Shown here in pieces: positions 1 to 7,384 of a stretch of DNA of 15,985 nt. The stretch comes from Phycisphaerales bacterium (GTDB lineage Bacteria; Planctomycetota; Phycisphaerae; Phycisphaerales; SM1A02). The position numbers were made by a program, and so were the translations under genes. Each line of letters opens with the position of its first letter. Positions within the stretch are counted from its first letter, which is position 1. The stretch spans positions 1 to 15,985 of the forward strand of contig SKZB01000045.1 in NCBI GenBank assembly GCA_007127615.1. Direction: 5' to 3'. Below the pieces are notes generated by a model. That model ran no database searches and was not told the origin of the DNA. It saw nothing but the letters and a program-made list of their open reading frames with translations.

Positions 1-209
1 CGGAGGAATGGTGCTTCCGCACCGTAGTCGACCGCAGCCTGGGCAATGCTCGCGTCGTCGGTCGAGATGATCGTTCGCGTAATGCCCGGCGTGGTAATCG
101 AGGCCCGTGCGGCAAAACCGACAAGAGGATGCCCGCCGAGTCGCTTGAGATTCTTTCCCGGCAACCCTTTCGATCCGCCACGCGCAACAATCAGGCCGAG
201 AACACGCAT
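1..209 (-). CDS. neuA: Acylneuraminate (nonulosonate) cytidylyltransferase, N-terminal part, cut by the left window edge
   Basis: Enzymes of this family activate a nonulosonic acid with CTP to give the CMP-sugar donor and pyrophosphate, in the cytoplasm. Only 69 codons are in the window, from the ATG at 209-207; the rest lies beyond base 1. The visible N terminus reads MRVLGLIVARGGSKGLPGKN, which contains the family nucleotide-binding signature (ARGGSKGLPGKN). It is followed by a hydrophobic strand and the segment TIISTDDASIAQ, where family members carry the S-T-D-D/S nucleotidyltransferase motif. The ATG overlaps the stop of the upstream methyltransferase (TGATG), so it is probably translationally coupled; only a weak GGGAA lies about 9 nt upstream. 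Its place after neuB, neuC and a methyltransferase supports the role. The exact sugar (Neu5Ac, legionaminate or other) cannot be read from this fragment. Confidence 0.9.
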   Translation of the reverse strand, partial: MRVLGLIVARGGSKGLPGKNLKRLGGHPLVGFAARASITTPGITRTIISTDDASIAQAAVDYGAEAPFL

Positions 210-1135
210 CAACCGCTGTTCCCGGCCGCAGCCTGGATGGTCCGGATCCGCCGATACTGCTCACCGGCGAACGGCTGCAGCCCGACCGAGCCGGGCGCGG
301 GCTCACCGCCCCGGCAAAGATAGCCGACATGGTGGCCATCGGGCATCACCATCATGGCGACAATCGTAAAGCCGGTCTGACGCAGATACGCTTCTATGGT
401 ATCGCGAGTGAAGTAATACGGATGATCGATCTTGATGGCACCTTCAATTCGCGCGGTCCGGGCCGCGATGGTTTCAAAGTCAACGAAATCCACGTAGAAG
501 AATCCGTCTTCGGAGAGCAGATTTCGAATACTCACCAGCGCACCGCGCACATCGAGCAGGTGATCGATCGTCTGGCAGAGGCAGACGAAGTCGAAGGGTC
601 CTTCCGATGCCAGATCATCGTCTTCAATCAGGGCGCAGATTGTTCTCAACCCCCGCTGCTCGGCGCGTTCAAGTTCCGGAGGCGACGGATCAAGGACCAC
701 GCCTTCGCAGCCGATCGCTTCCTTGAGTCCGGCTGCGATGACGCCGGTGCTTCCGCCGACATCAAGCATGGTCCGGATGTTCTTCGCGGAGAGATGGGGC
801 ATGAGAAATCGAATGAGATTTGAAGTGTACTCCTGCTGCTCCTCCTCGACGGTCACCGCATCAATGACGCGGCCGTGGTACGCCGAGACCAGCGGACGAT
901 AGATACCGTCGTAAAATCGCGCGTACTCCGCTGCCGTCAACCGGGGCGAAAGGAAGATCAGGCCGCAAGTGAGACAGAGATTGCTCTGGACCGGGTAGTC
1001 ATACCGGTCGGTCCAGGCAATGGCGCAGAAAACGGATCCTCCGCAAAGGTTGCAACCGGTCACGGACTCGGTCTCAAGCCGTGTCGGATCGAACCCAATT
1101 TTCTGAATGCGCTTCGTGCGGGAGTTTTCGTTCAT
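209..1135 (-). CDS. Class I SAM-dependent methyltransferase with N-terminal zinc-ribbon-like cysteines, in the nonulosonate operon
   Basis: 308 residues from the ATG at 1135. Two Cys pairs near the N terminus (CNLC at about 27-30 and CLTC about 30 residues later) resemble the zinc-binding domain found in front of sugar and antibiotic methyltransferases. The SAM-binding core follows with TMLDVGGSTGVIA as motif I, an acidic end of strand 2 (VVLDPSPPE), and FDFVCLCQTIDHLLD in the motif post-II region. It is shorter than NovU/TylCIII-type C-methyltransferases, which carry an extra C-terminal domain. It sits between neuC and neuA, so it may methylate the sugar, the activated sugar or the glycan; this is inference. 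The start is uncertain: the ATG at 1135 overlaps neuC by 62 nt and has no clear ribosome site, while a GTG at 1063 would begin 10 nt after the neuC stop and still keep all the cysteines. Open reading continues upstream to 1399, but only as antisense-type sequence inside neuC. Confidence 0.82.
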   Translation of the reverse strand: MNENSRTKRIQKIGFDPTRLETESVTGCNLCGGSVFCAIAWTDRYDYPVQSNLCLTCGLIFLSPRLTAAEYARFYDGIYRPLVSAYHGRVIDAVTVEEEQQEYTSNLIRFLMPHLSAKNIRTMLDVGGSTGVIAAGLKEAIGCEGVVLDPSPPELERAEQRGLRTICALIEDDDLASEGPFDFVCLCQTIDHLLDVRGALVSIRNLLSEDGFFYVDFVDFETIAARTARIEGAIKIDHPYYFTRDTIEAYLRQTGFTIVAMMVMPDGHHVGYLCRGGEPAPGSVGLQPFAGEQYRRIRTIQAAAGNSG

Positions 1136-2309
1136 CGAGATCGCGGTTGATGTAGTCAATGGTCTTCTGCACGTAGAGTGAAACTTCGGAGAGAATACGA
1201 ACGATGCGCGGGGACACCTGCCCGTCGCCGTACAAGGTGCTGGGCTCATAGCGGCCGTGAATGAGCTGCGATTGAATCTCACGATAAATCGGCTCTTCCT
1301 CGACCGTGACGGGTCTGACGTTGTCAGAGTACTCACGCCCCTTCTGCCGATCGCCGACGAGTACGATCGGCGTGCCGTAGAAGCCCGAATCCCGGACAAA
1401 TGAAGAGCTGTTCCCGATCCCCACCGTCGCCCCGGCGAGTAACGACGCGTACACTTCCGGTCCGAAATTCTTCATCAATCGCAACCAGACGGGGGCATAC
1501 TCGTCGCGGTACATGCGAAGCACCTTGGAGACGTGGTCCGCACCGGCGTCGATGTTCGGCCAAAGCCATACGGTCTGCATCCGCGTTCGTTCCAGCGCCC
1601 GCAATACATTGTTCACACCATCGACCTCATCGCCGAACTCGGTCGTGACGGGATGGAACACCACCAGCGCGTAGGGTTCGCTCAGGTCGATCTCGGCGCC
1701 GCTTCCCGTGGAATTGATCAGCTCATTCGATACGGCCTTGGGTTGGCGACGCGCGATGTCAGAGCTGGGACAGCCGACGTGAAACACGGTTTCGGCGGAT
1801 TCTCCCATGTTGATGATGTACTCGGCGGCACGTCGGGTCGCGGGAAAGTGGTAGTGAGAAAATTTGGTAATCGCGTGCCGAATACTCTCATCAATCGACC
1901 CACTCACCTCACCGCCCTGCACATGAGCAATGCAGATGTTCATGCAACTGGCTGCGACCACGAACGCGAGCATTTCGTACCGATCACCGATGCAGAGCAC
2001 CATGTCGGGTTTGAGCCGCTGCAATTCGGAGGCGAATTCGATCACCCCCATCCCGACGGACTTGGCCATGGTGCTGGGAATGGAACCTTCAACCTCAATG
2101 TAGACCTCACCCAGAACCGGGAAGCCGTCGCGAACCACTTCTCGCACCGGAGAGGCGAATCGTTCGAGGACCATGGACCCCGTACAGATCACCTGAAGTT
2201 CGAGATCCGGATGCGCCTGGATCGCCCCCAGAACGGGCTTGAGACGTCCGTAATTCGCTCGATCGACGAGCGGAACGGCGATTCGTCGCTTTCGTCCGGG
2301 TTCGCTCAT
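1074..2309 (-). CDS. neuC: UDP-N-acetylglucosamine 2-epimerase (hydrolysing), NeuC/LegG type
   Basis: 411 residues, full family length. The family hydrolyses UDP-GlcNAc (or a UDP-diacetamido sugar in the legionaminate route) to a free ManNAc-type sugar and UDP, supplying NeuB. Visible signatures are GDRYE at 108-112, AHVQGGEVSGSIDESIRHAI at 128-147 followed by the KFSHYHFPAT stretch, and near the C terminus VGIGNSSSFVRDSGFYGTP followed by GDRQKGRE. These are the usual NeuC landmarks, including the GNSSS nucleotide-binding loop. The ATG at 2309 overlaps the neuB stop by 4 nt (ATGA). It has a good ribosome site (GGAGGA, complement of 2316-2321) about 7 nt upstream, inside the neuB coding end. 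Whether the substrate is UDP-GlcNAc (sialic acid) or a 2,4-diacetamido sugar (legionaminic acid) is not decided by sequence reading. Confidence 0.93.
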   Translation of the reverse strand: MSEPGRKRRIAVPLVDRANYGRLKPVLGAIQAHPDLELQVICTGSMVLERFASPVREVVRDGFPVLGEVYIEVEGSIPSTMAKSVGMGVIEFASELQRLKPDMVLCIGDRYEMLAFVVAASCMNICIAHVQGGEVSGSIDESIRHAITKFSHYHFPATRRAAEYIINMGESAETVFHVGCPSSDIARRQPKAVSNELINSTGSGAEIDLSEPYALVVFHPVTTEFGDEVDGVNNVLRALERTRMQTVWLWPNIDAGADHVSKVLRMYRDEYAPVWLRLMKNFGPEVYASLLAGATVGIGNSSSFVRDSGFYGTPIVLVGDRQKGREYSDNVRPVTVEEEPIYREIQSQLIHGRYEPSTLYGDGQVSPRIVRILSEVSLYVQKTIDYINRDLDERKLPHEAHSENWVRSDTA

Positions 2310-3385
2310 TTGACGTCCTCCAGTGCCAGTGGTTCATCCGTGTGCACGTCTCGCAACAACGTACGTCCAATGTACTTCTGAATGTCCGCGATTGGAATGC
2401 CATCGCCGGGCTTCTTCCCCGCGAGATGCTCCTCCAACAGTACCGTTCCGGCGGACAGATCCGTACGATACACGATGCTCTTATTGAACATTCTTCGCAG
2501 CGGCGCGAGGGCATTCGCCTGGGCCTCCTTGCTGAGCGGGTGATGAAGCATCGTGCGAATCGCCCGCAATCCCTCTGCAAGCTGCGTCATCTGCTCAGGC
2601 GTCAGCGAGGCGGGCGTATCGGGGCCGAAGCAGTGCCGACTCATACAGATGTGAACTTCGATCAGATCGACCCCCAGCGCGGCCGCGGCCAGCGCGGCGA
2701 AAATGTCACCCGAGTGGTCGGAAAGTCCGACCGGACAGCCGTATCGTTGATGCATTTCCGACAGGATGTTCAGTCCCGTCTGGTCGGGGGGTGTTGGGTA
2801 CATGCTCGTACAGTGAAACACGGCGTGCGGCGTGCGCCGGGCGCCGCAGACACGGACGGCCTCATCGAGCTCAGAATACGGCGACATCCCTGAAGAAATC
2901 AGAACCGGCTTGCCGGTTCGCGCCATCTGGTCCAGCATCGGCAGGTTGTTCGTTTCGCCGGAGCCCACCTTCCACGCCGAAACGCCGAGATGGTCAAGCA
3001 GGTCAACCGCCTCGGGGGAAAACGGGGAGCTGAGGAAAATCAACCCGGCGGCCTCGGCGTGCTCCTTCAATCCCGCCCACTGCTCGGGCGTGAACTCCAT
3101 TCGCCGCCAATAGTCCACTCGTGTTCGGTCGACGTAGCTGAACGCCTTGCGAAACGGTTCGCGGGCCGTGCTCTCGGCGCTGGCGATGTGAGTCTGAAAC
3201 TTGATCGCACGCGCCCCGGTCGTCCGCACGGCGTCGATGTAGGCGTGGGCGATATTCAGATTGCCATCGTGCGCGTTGCCGACTTCCGCGATGAGGAATA
3301 TATCCGCACTTGGGCCCACCGTGACTCGATCGATCTCAAACGCATCATGCGATTTCATGGTGGGTACGCGGGAAACCGGTGGCAC
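2306..3385 (-). CDS. neuB: N-acetylneuraminate/nonulosonic acid synthase (NeuB family)
   Basis: 359 residues from GTG at 3385, or 350 from ATG at 3358. The family condenses a ManNAc-type sugar with phosphoenolpyruvate to form a nine-carbon acid, in the cytoplasm. The TIM-barrel part shows FLIAEVGNAHDGNLNIA, KFQTHIASAEST, GLIFLSSPFS, AWKVGSGETNN, HCTSMYPTP and GLSDHSGD, all typical of NeuB. The C-terminal antifreeze/SAF-like domain follows, recognisable by RTDLSAGTVLLEEHLAGKKP and GDGIP. The residue run SAESTAREPF...YWRRMEFTPEQW is a frequent variant in bacterial NeuB proteins. Neither start has a strong ribosome site. The ATG at 3358 begins just before the conserved domain and is the simpler choice, while the longer GTG form adds nine residues. 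It is the first gene of a tightly packed operon with neuC, a methyltransferase and neuA, preceded by a promoter-like sequence at 3433-3460. Confidence 0.93.
   Translation of the reverse strand: MPPVSRVPTMKSHDAFEIDRVTVGPSADIFLIAEVGNAHDGNLNIAHAYIDAVRTTGARAIKFQTHIASAESTAREPFRKAFSYVDRTRVDYWRRMEFTPEQWAGLKEHAEAAGLIFLSSPFSPEAVDLLDHLGVSAWKVGSGETNNLPMLDQMARTGKPVLISSGMSPYSELDEAVRVCGARRTPHAVFHCTSMYPTPPDQTGLNILSEMHQRYGCPVGLSDHSGDIFAALAAAALGVDLIEVHICMSRHCFGPDTPASLTPEQMTQLAEGLRAIRTMLHHPLSKEAQANALAPLRRMFNKSIVYRTDLSAGTVLLEEHLAGKKPGDGIPIADIQKYIGRTLLRDVHTDEPLALEDVK
2316..2321 (-). promoter_or_regulatory. Ribosome binding site of the neuC gene, inside the end of neuB
   Basis: GGAGGA on the minus strand, 6-7 nt before the ATG at 2309. 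Together with the ATGA overlap it supports coupled but independently initiated translation of neuC. Confidence 0.65.
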
Positions 3386-3432
3386 ACAGAACGGCGGGTC
3401 GGACCGACGAGCGAATCACGACAAAAGCCGCC

Positions 3433-3460
3433 ACTTTATTGAACTGAGCACATCTGTCAA
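3433..3460 (-). promoter_or_regulatory. Candidate sigma70-type promoter for the neuB operon
   Basis: On the minus strand, TTGACA (complement of 3455-3460) is a perfect -35 hexamer. It is followed after 16 bp by TAAAGT (complement of 3433-3438), a 4 of 6 match to TATAAT. Transcription would start near 3426, giving a leader of about 40 nt to the GTG or about 68 nt to the ATG of neuB. It is the only good match in the 109-bp gap between the upstream transferase and neuB. Promoter rules in this lineage are uncertain. Confidence 0.5.
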
Positions 3461-3494
3461 ATCTCTTGTCGATCGTCGCGGGAAGGCCACCCGG

Positions 3495-4952
3495 TCAGTG
3501 AGCAACCACGTTCGCGGGCGACTCCGCGAACCGACTCTGGTTGACCGCAGCGTTTCTCGGGCCTTCACGATCGACGGTGTTGTCCACCGCCACACTCTTT
3601 CGGAGCAAAAGCCCGACGAGTCGTTCCCAGGAACGTCCAAGGTACGGTCCGCACTGCAACTCGATCAGTCGCTCGCGGCCTTCGGCGTCCAGTGACGGAT
3701 CGTCGAGGTAGGCGTTGAGATGACCGAAGGTCTCCTCGAAGTCGTATCCAATTCGATGTCCGCCGCATTCGAGAACCGGTTTCATGTGCTCGTAGACCGC
3801 ATAGTGGAGCCGCTCCCCCCCCGCGGTATGTCCAATCAGAACGGCCGGTGTCCGACAGACCGCGAAGTCAAGCAGCATCGTCGAGAAAACATTGAGATTC
3901 ACATCGCCGTGCCGGACGGTATTGGCGAGCAGCGCGACTTCCTTGTCCAGAGGGCACCAGCGATCGTTGCCTTTTCGCACCGGCATTCCGGCGACGCTCC
4001 ACCCCACGCGCATGCCGTGAAACCGGGGGTCCACCATCACTTCGGCAAATTCCCGAATCGAACGCTTCGGATGCAGGCGGATCAGAACGTTGGGCTCTCC
4101 CCGAATCTCTCCCTCTCGAACTGCCAGCAGAAGTTTCTCAATGAACTTTGCTTCATCGCGCATCAATCCTTCGGTGACCGTGGAGTGAACGATGATCTTT
4201 CGATCCGGATTGAAATGAAAGCGGCGACAGAATGCTTCACGCGATTCATGCAGTTGTTCGTCGAAGTAGAAGTCGAACTGCAATGGACCGAGCTGGTGGA
4301 GCCGGTCTTCGCTGATGTCGTAGAAGGACGCCACCTCCCCGGCCATCATGTCGTTCCAGACGCCGTACTCATCAAATTCAATAATGAGAGGACGCTTCGA
4401 ACTGAGGTTGTCCCAGGATGTGATGATCGCGATCGTACGAAGGTCAAGGTCCTTGGCGGCGATCAACGCCGGGTACTCGGCCAGATTCAGGGGATTCGAA
4501 CTCACGACGGCCGTGATCGCCCGTTCACGGAACAGCTTCACCGCCTCACGGTACGCGGGCGTTCTGCGTAAGCGTTCGGTCAATATCCGGCTGGAAAGAT
4601 CGAGTGTCCTCGGACTGCCGAACCACGTCGCCAGCCGATGGCTGTACCGCGCCATTCGCTTCTTCTGGACGCGATTCATCTTGTGCTGATGCGTGATCGA
4701 AGGCGAAAGCTTGTAAAAAATGTTCGTGTTGAGGTGGTAGGCCATCCGCAGGAATCGGGTCAGCGAAACCTTTGACAACGGAAGCAGCTCTTCGAGATCG
4801 GCAAAGCGTTCACGAAACTCCGGAACGTCATTGAAGACGCTCAGAACATGAATCTGACATTCGCCGCGCATCTCCCGGATGGCGCGCGACATCAGAACGT
4901 TTCTGACACCCCACCCCATGCTGGCAAGTATGCAGATTCTCTCCTTGCTCAT
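3495..4952 (-). CDS. GT-B-like surface polysaccharide transferase (capsule / CDP-glycerol transferase-like), putative
   Basis: 485 residues from ATG at 4952, chosen over an ATG 69 nt upstream because a strong ribosome site (GGAGAAGG, complement of 4960-4967) lies 7 nt before it and the protein then opens with a typical Rossmann strand (ERICILASMGWGVRNVL). Landmarks are ITSWDNLSSKRPL at about 177-189, IIVHSTVTEG at about 253-262, LIRLHPK at 290-296, and NVFSTMLLDFAV at 354-365. The HP and ST motifs in the second half resemble those of polysialyltransferase, CDP-glycerol glycerophosphotransferase and capsule-synthesis enzymes of GT-B fold. There is no signal peptide or membrane span, so it probably acts at the cytoplasmic face. 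Its position next to neuB makes it a candidate transferase for the CMP-nonulosonate, but no motif I can read fixes donor or acceptor. The last 25 or so residues look disordered. Confidence 0.65.
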   Translation of the reverse strand: MSKERICILASMGWGVRNVLMSRAIREMRGECQIHVLSVFNDVPEFRERFADLEELLPLSKVSLTRFLRMAYHLNTNIFYKLSPSITHQHKMNRVQKKRMARYSHRLATWFGSPRTLDLSSRILTERLRRTPAYREAVKLFRERAITAVVSSNPLNLAEYPALIAAKDLDLRTIAIITSWDNLSSKRPLIIEFDEYGVWNDMMAGEVASFYDISEDRLHQLGPLQFDFYFDEQLHESREAFCRRFHFNPDRKIIVHSTVTEGLMRDEAKFIEKLLLAVREGEIRGEPNVLIRLHPKRSIREFAEVMVDPRFHGMRVGWSVAGMPVRKGNDRWCPLDKEVALLANTVRHGDVNLNVFSTMLLDFAVCRTPAVLIGHTAGGERLHYAVYEHMKPVLECGGHRIGYDFEETFGHLNAYLDDPSLDAEGRERLIELQCGPYLGRSWERLVGLLLRKSVAVDNTVDREGPRNAAVNQSRFAESPANVVAH

Positions 4953-4959
4953 GTCAATA

Positions 4960-4967
4960 CCTTCTCC
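4960..4967 (-). promoter_or_regulatory. Ribosome binding site deciding the start at 4952
   Basis: GGAGAAGG on the minus strand ends 7 nt before the ATG at 4952-4950. The upstream in-frame ATG at 5021 has no comparable site. This is one of the clearest ribosome sites in the window. Confidence 0.7.
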
Positions 4968-5089
4968 ACACTTTGCCCCTTCGATTCCAGATGATTCCAG
5001 CGCCATTTTGCGGCGATTCACTCACATCCCGGCCTCTTCCCAAAGCACAATCACATTCGTCGATAGATGCTACCATGAACCCGTCCGGC

Positions 5090-6229
5090 TCACAAAGTCT
5101 CCCGCGGCGTTCCTCCCAACGACGGCCGATCGCCTCCGGCGTTCATGACTTCGGCGACCGATTCTTCCAGGGCACGATCGAATCGATCCTCTCCGAAACG
5201 CTCGGCATTCTGCCGGCATTGATCATCGCAAGCCCGGGGCGCCCGCTCGACCGCGGCCAGCAGGGCGTCCGGCGATTGTTCGTCCATGAACGCGCCGCAC
5301 GATTCGTTCACCGTGTCGAGGGCCCCCCCGCCCCGGAGGGCGACGACGGGACAGCCGCAGGCCATCGCCTCGACCGGCGCGATACCGAAATCCTCCAGAC
5401 TCGGGAAGAGAAAGAGCCCGGCCCGACGGTACAGATCGCGTAACCGTTCGGCCGATTGCAGACCGACGAACTCGACCGTCGGACCCGCCCGATCCCGAAG
5501 TTCCCGTTCGATCGAGCCGGCCCCGGCGATCTTCAGCGGGTGCCGGCGGCGATTGGCCGCCTCGATCGCCAGATCGACCCGTTTGAACGGTTCCAGAGCC
5601 GCGGCGAGCAGCCAGAACTCCTCGCGCTCGACGGTCGGGTCGGGCGTAAAGAACGCCGTTCGAACCGGCGGAGAGATGACCGTGGACTCCCGGCCAAAAC
5701 ACGCGCGGATCCGCCCGGCGATGTAGGTCGAGGCGGCGATGAACCGGGTGACGTTCGCCGCGGTCCGGCGATCCCAGCGTTTGAATGCCGGCGTCATCGC
5801 CCGCAGGCCGATCCCGCGCAGGCCGCCGTCATAAACCGTCCCCTGCGACCAGATGTACCGGGCGGGACTGTGGCAGTAGCAGAGGTGCGGCACCCCCTCC
5901 GGCGGGCGAATCCCCTTCATCACACACGAACTTGTCGAAATCAGAATATCGCAGTCCGGCCGGACCCGCAGGCGATCCACCGCCTTCGGCATCAGCGGCA
6001 GCATCCAGCGGCGCAAACGTCCCGCCGCACCCGGAAACTGCTGCAGAAAGCTCGTCCGCAGCGGACAGGCGTCGATCGACTCACTCAGCGGCTGACCGTT
6101 CGCCACCAGCGTGTAGATCGGACCCGGCCCGAACCGGCGGATGATCCGGTCGAGAACGAGTTCCCCGCCGCGCATCTGAACGAGCCAGTCGTGGGCGTAG
6201 GCGAAGCGGATGGACGAGCGGTCTATCAT
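5090..6229 (-). CDS. Glycosyltransferase family 4 (GT-B retaining), mannosyltransferase-like
   Basis: 379 residues. Retaining GT4 enzymes move a sugar from a nucleotide donor to a growing glycan at the cytoplasmic face. The N-terminal domain shows AYAHDWLVQMRGGE at about 10-23 and LCYCHSPARYIWSQG at 116-130, typical of WbaZ/MtfB-like O-antigen transferases. The C-terminal domain carries LLAAALEPFKRVDLAIEA, and PSLEDFGIAPVEAMACGCPV with the catalytic-type E279-x7-E287 pair. The ATG at 6229 lies only 6 bp from the divergent ATG at 6236, so its promoter and ribosome site must lie within the neighbouring coding sequence; I see no Shine-Dalgarno. A 137-bp gap with no clear promoter separates it from the next transferase gene (4952), so co-transcription is possible. 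Donor and acceptor sugars are not known. Confidence 0.88.
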   Translation of the reverse strand: MIDRSSIRFAYAHDWLVQMRGGELVLDRIIRRFGPGPIYTLVANGQPLSESIDACPLRTSFLQQFPGAAGRLRRWMLPLMPKAVDRLRVRPDCDILISTSSCVMKGIRPPEGVPHLCYCHSPARYIWSQGTVYDGGLRGIGLRAMTPAFKRWDRRTAANVTRFIAASTYIAGRIRACFGRESTVISPPVRTAFFTPDPTVEREEFWLLAAALEPFKRVDLAIEAANRRRHPLKIAGAGSIERELRDRAGPTVEFVGLQSAERLRDLYRRAGLFLFPSLEDFGIAPVEAMACGCPVVALRGGGALDTVNESCGAFMDEQSPDALLAAVERAPRACDDQCRQNAERFGEDRFDRALEESVAEVMNAGGDRPSLGGTPRETL

Positions 6230-6235
6230 GCGAAC

Positions 6236-7384
6236 ATGGCATCCGAAGCAGAAACGGGAGCGCAGGATTCATCGGGATCGGCCGGGGGCGGCCGGCGCGC
6301 TCACCGGCCGTCAAATCGCCTCGGGCTCGACTACGTCCGCGAAGCCGAGCGGCTCGGCCCCCCGCCGGTGCCGATGATAGACGTTCATACCCATATCGGG
6401 GGCGCCGAAGCGGCGCGAATCTACCGCCGGGTGGCGGATCTCTACGGCATTCAGCGCGTCTTCTCCATGACGCAGCTCGAGCAGGTGCCCACCCTGCAGG
6501 CGATCTTCGGTGAGCGCATGCATTTCATCGCCATCCCGAACTACATGAGTGAGAATCGCCGCTACGAGTTCAACGAGGGCTTTCTCCGGCGGATCGAGCA
6601 GTTCCACGAGCTCGGCAGCCGGGTCGTCAAGTTCTGGGTCGCCCCGCGCTCCACGGATGTGGCGATTGAAATGGGCGATCCGGGCTGCCTGAAGCTCGAC
6701 GCCCCGCCGCGGATTCGCGCGATGGAACTCGCCCACCGGCTCGGAATGATCTTCATGGTCCACGTCGCCGATCCGGACACCTGGTTCGCCACGAAGTACA
6801 AGGACGCCAACGTCTACGGCACGAAGCTCTCGCAGTACGAGCCGTTGGAGCGGTTGCTCGATCGGTTCGATCAGCCGTGGATCGCGGCCCACATGGGCGG
6901 CTGGCCGGAGGATCTGAAGTTCATCGGCGACCTGCTGGATCGCCATCGGAATCTGCACCTCGATGCGAGCGCCACCAAATGGATGGTGCGCGAGCTGGGC
7001 CGGCACCGCCGCGATGAGCTGATCGACTTCTACCGGCGCTATCCCGGACGCGTGCTCTTCGGCTCGGATATTCTCACCTCCGATGAACATCTCCATGCGG
7101 AGAAGAGCGTCGACAACGAAATGACCGCCAAGGCGAGCACCCCCGAGGAAGCGTTCGATCTCTACGCGAGCCGGTACTGGGCCCTGCGCACCATGTACGA
7201 GACGGGTTACGAGGGTGAATCACCGATCGCCGACCCCGATCTGCACATGGTCGATCCGGAACGTTTCGATCCCCTGGACGCTCCACCCATGCGCGGCAAG
7301 TCATTGCCACCGGAGATTCTTCGCGATCTCTACCGCGATGCGGCGGTCAACCTCTTCCGGGGCGTCTTACCCGGCCTGATCTGA
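6236..7384 (+). CDS. Metal-dependent hydrolase, amidohydrolase-2 (TIM-barrel) family
   Basis: 382 residues from ATG at 6236. The first 46 residues are Gly/Ser/Arg-rich and probably disordered. The barrel starts at MIDVHTHIGG, where H51 and H53 form the HxH metal motif. Further likely metal or active-site residues are K132 (VVKFW), H176 (FMVHVADP), H219 (AAHMGGWPEDL) and D278 (LFGSDIL), in the family order. Relatives hydrolyse or decarboxylate small cyclic or aromatic substrates; the substrate here is unknown. Open reading runs back to 5456, but that part is antisense to the GT4 gene and is not coding. An alternative start is M47, directly before the barrel. No ribosome site is visible; a TATCAT lies 6 nt before the ATG and could allow a leaderless transcript. 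The 3' end overlaps the convergent Nudix gene by 18 bp. There is no signal peptide, so it is cytoplasmic. Confidence 0.88.
   Translation: MASEAETGAQDSSGSAGGGRRAHRPSNRLGLDYVREAERLGPPPVPMIDVHTHIGGAEAARIYRRVADLYGIQRVFSMTQLEQVPTLQAIFGERMHFIAIPNYMSENRRYEFNEGFLRRIEQFHELGSRVVKFWVAPRSTDVAIEMGDPGCLKLDAPPRIRAMELAHRLGMIFMVHVADPDTWFATKYKDANVYGTKLSQYEPLERLLDRFDQPWIAAHMGGWPEDLKFIGDLLDRHRNLHLDASATKWMVRELGRHRRDELIDFYRRYPGRVLFGSDILTSDEHLHAEKSVDNEMTAKASTPEEAFDLYASRYWALRTMYETGYEGESPIADPDLHMVDPERFDPLDAPPMRGKSLPPEILRDLYRDAAVNLFRGVLPGLI

Noticed and set aside
1136..1399. N-terminal extension of the methyltransferase frame
   Set aside because: It lies wholly inside neuC in another frame, is Ser/Arg-rich, and has no ribosome site or conserved motif.
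1533..2381. Long plus-strand open frame opposite neuC
   Set aside because: The minus strand is an unambiguous NeuC protein; the plus frame has no recognisable domain.
5456..6235. Upstream open extension of the amidohydrolase frame (260 codons)
   Set aside because: It lies antisense to the GT4 gene, is Arg/Pro-rich without any domain, and the conserved barrel begins only after the ATG at 6236.
6311..7096. Long minus-strand open frame opposite the amidohydrolase
   Set aside because: The plus strand carries all metal-ligand motifs in order; the minus frame is a shadow.
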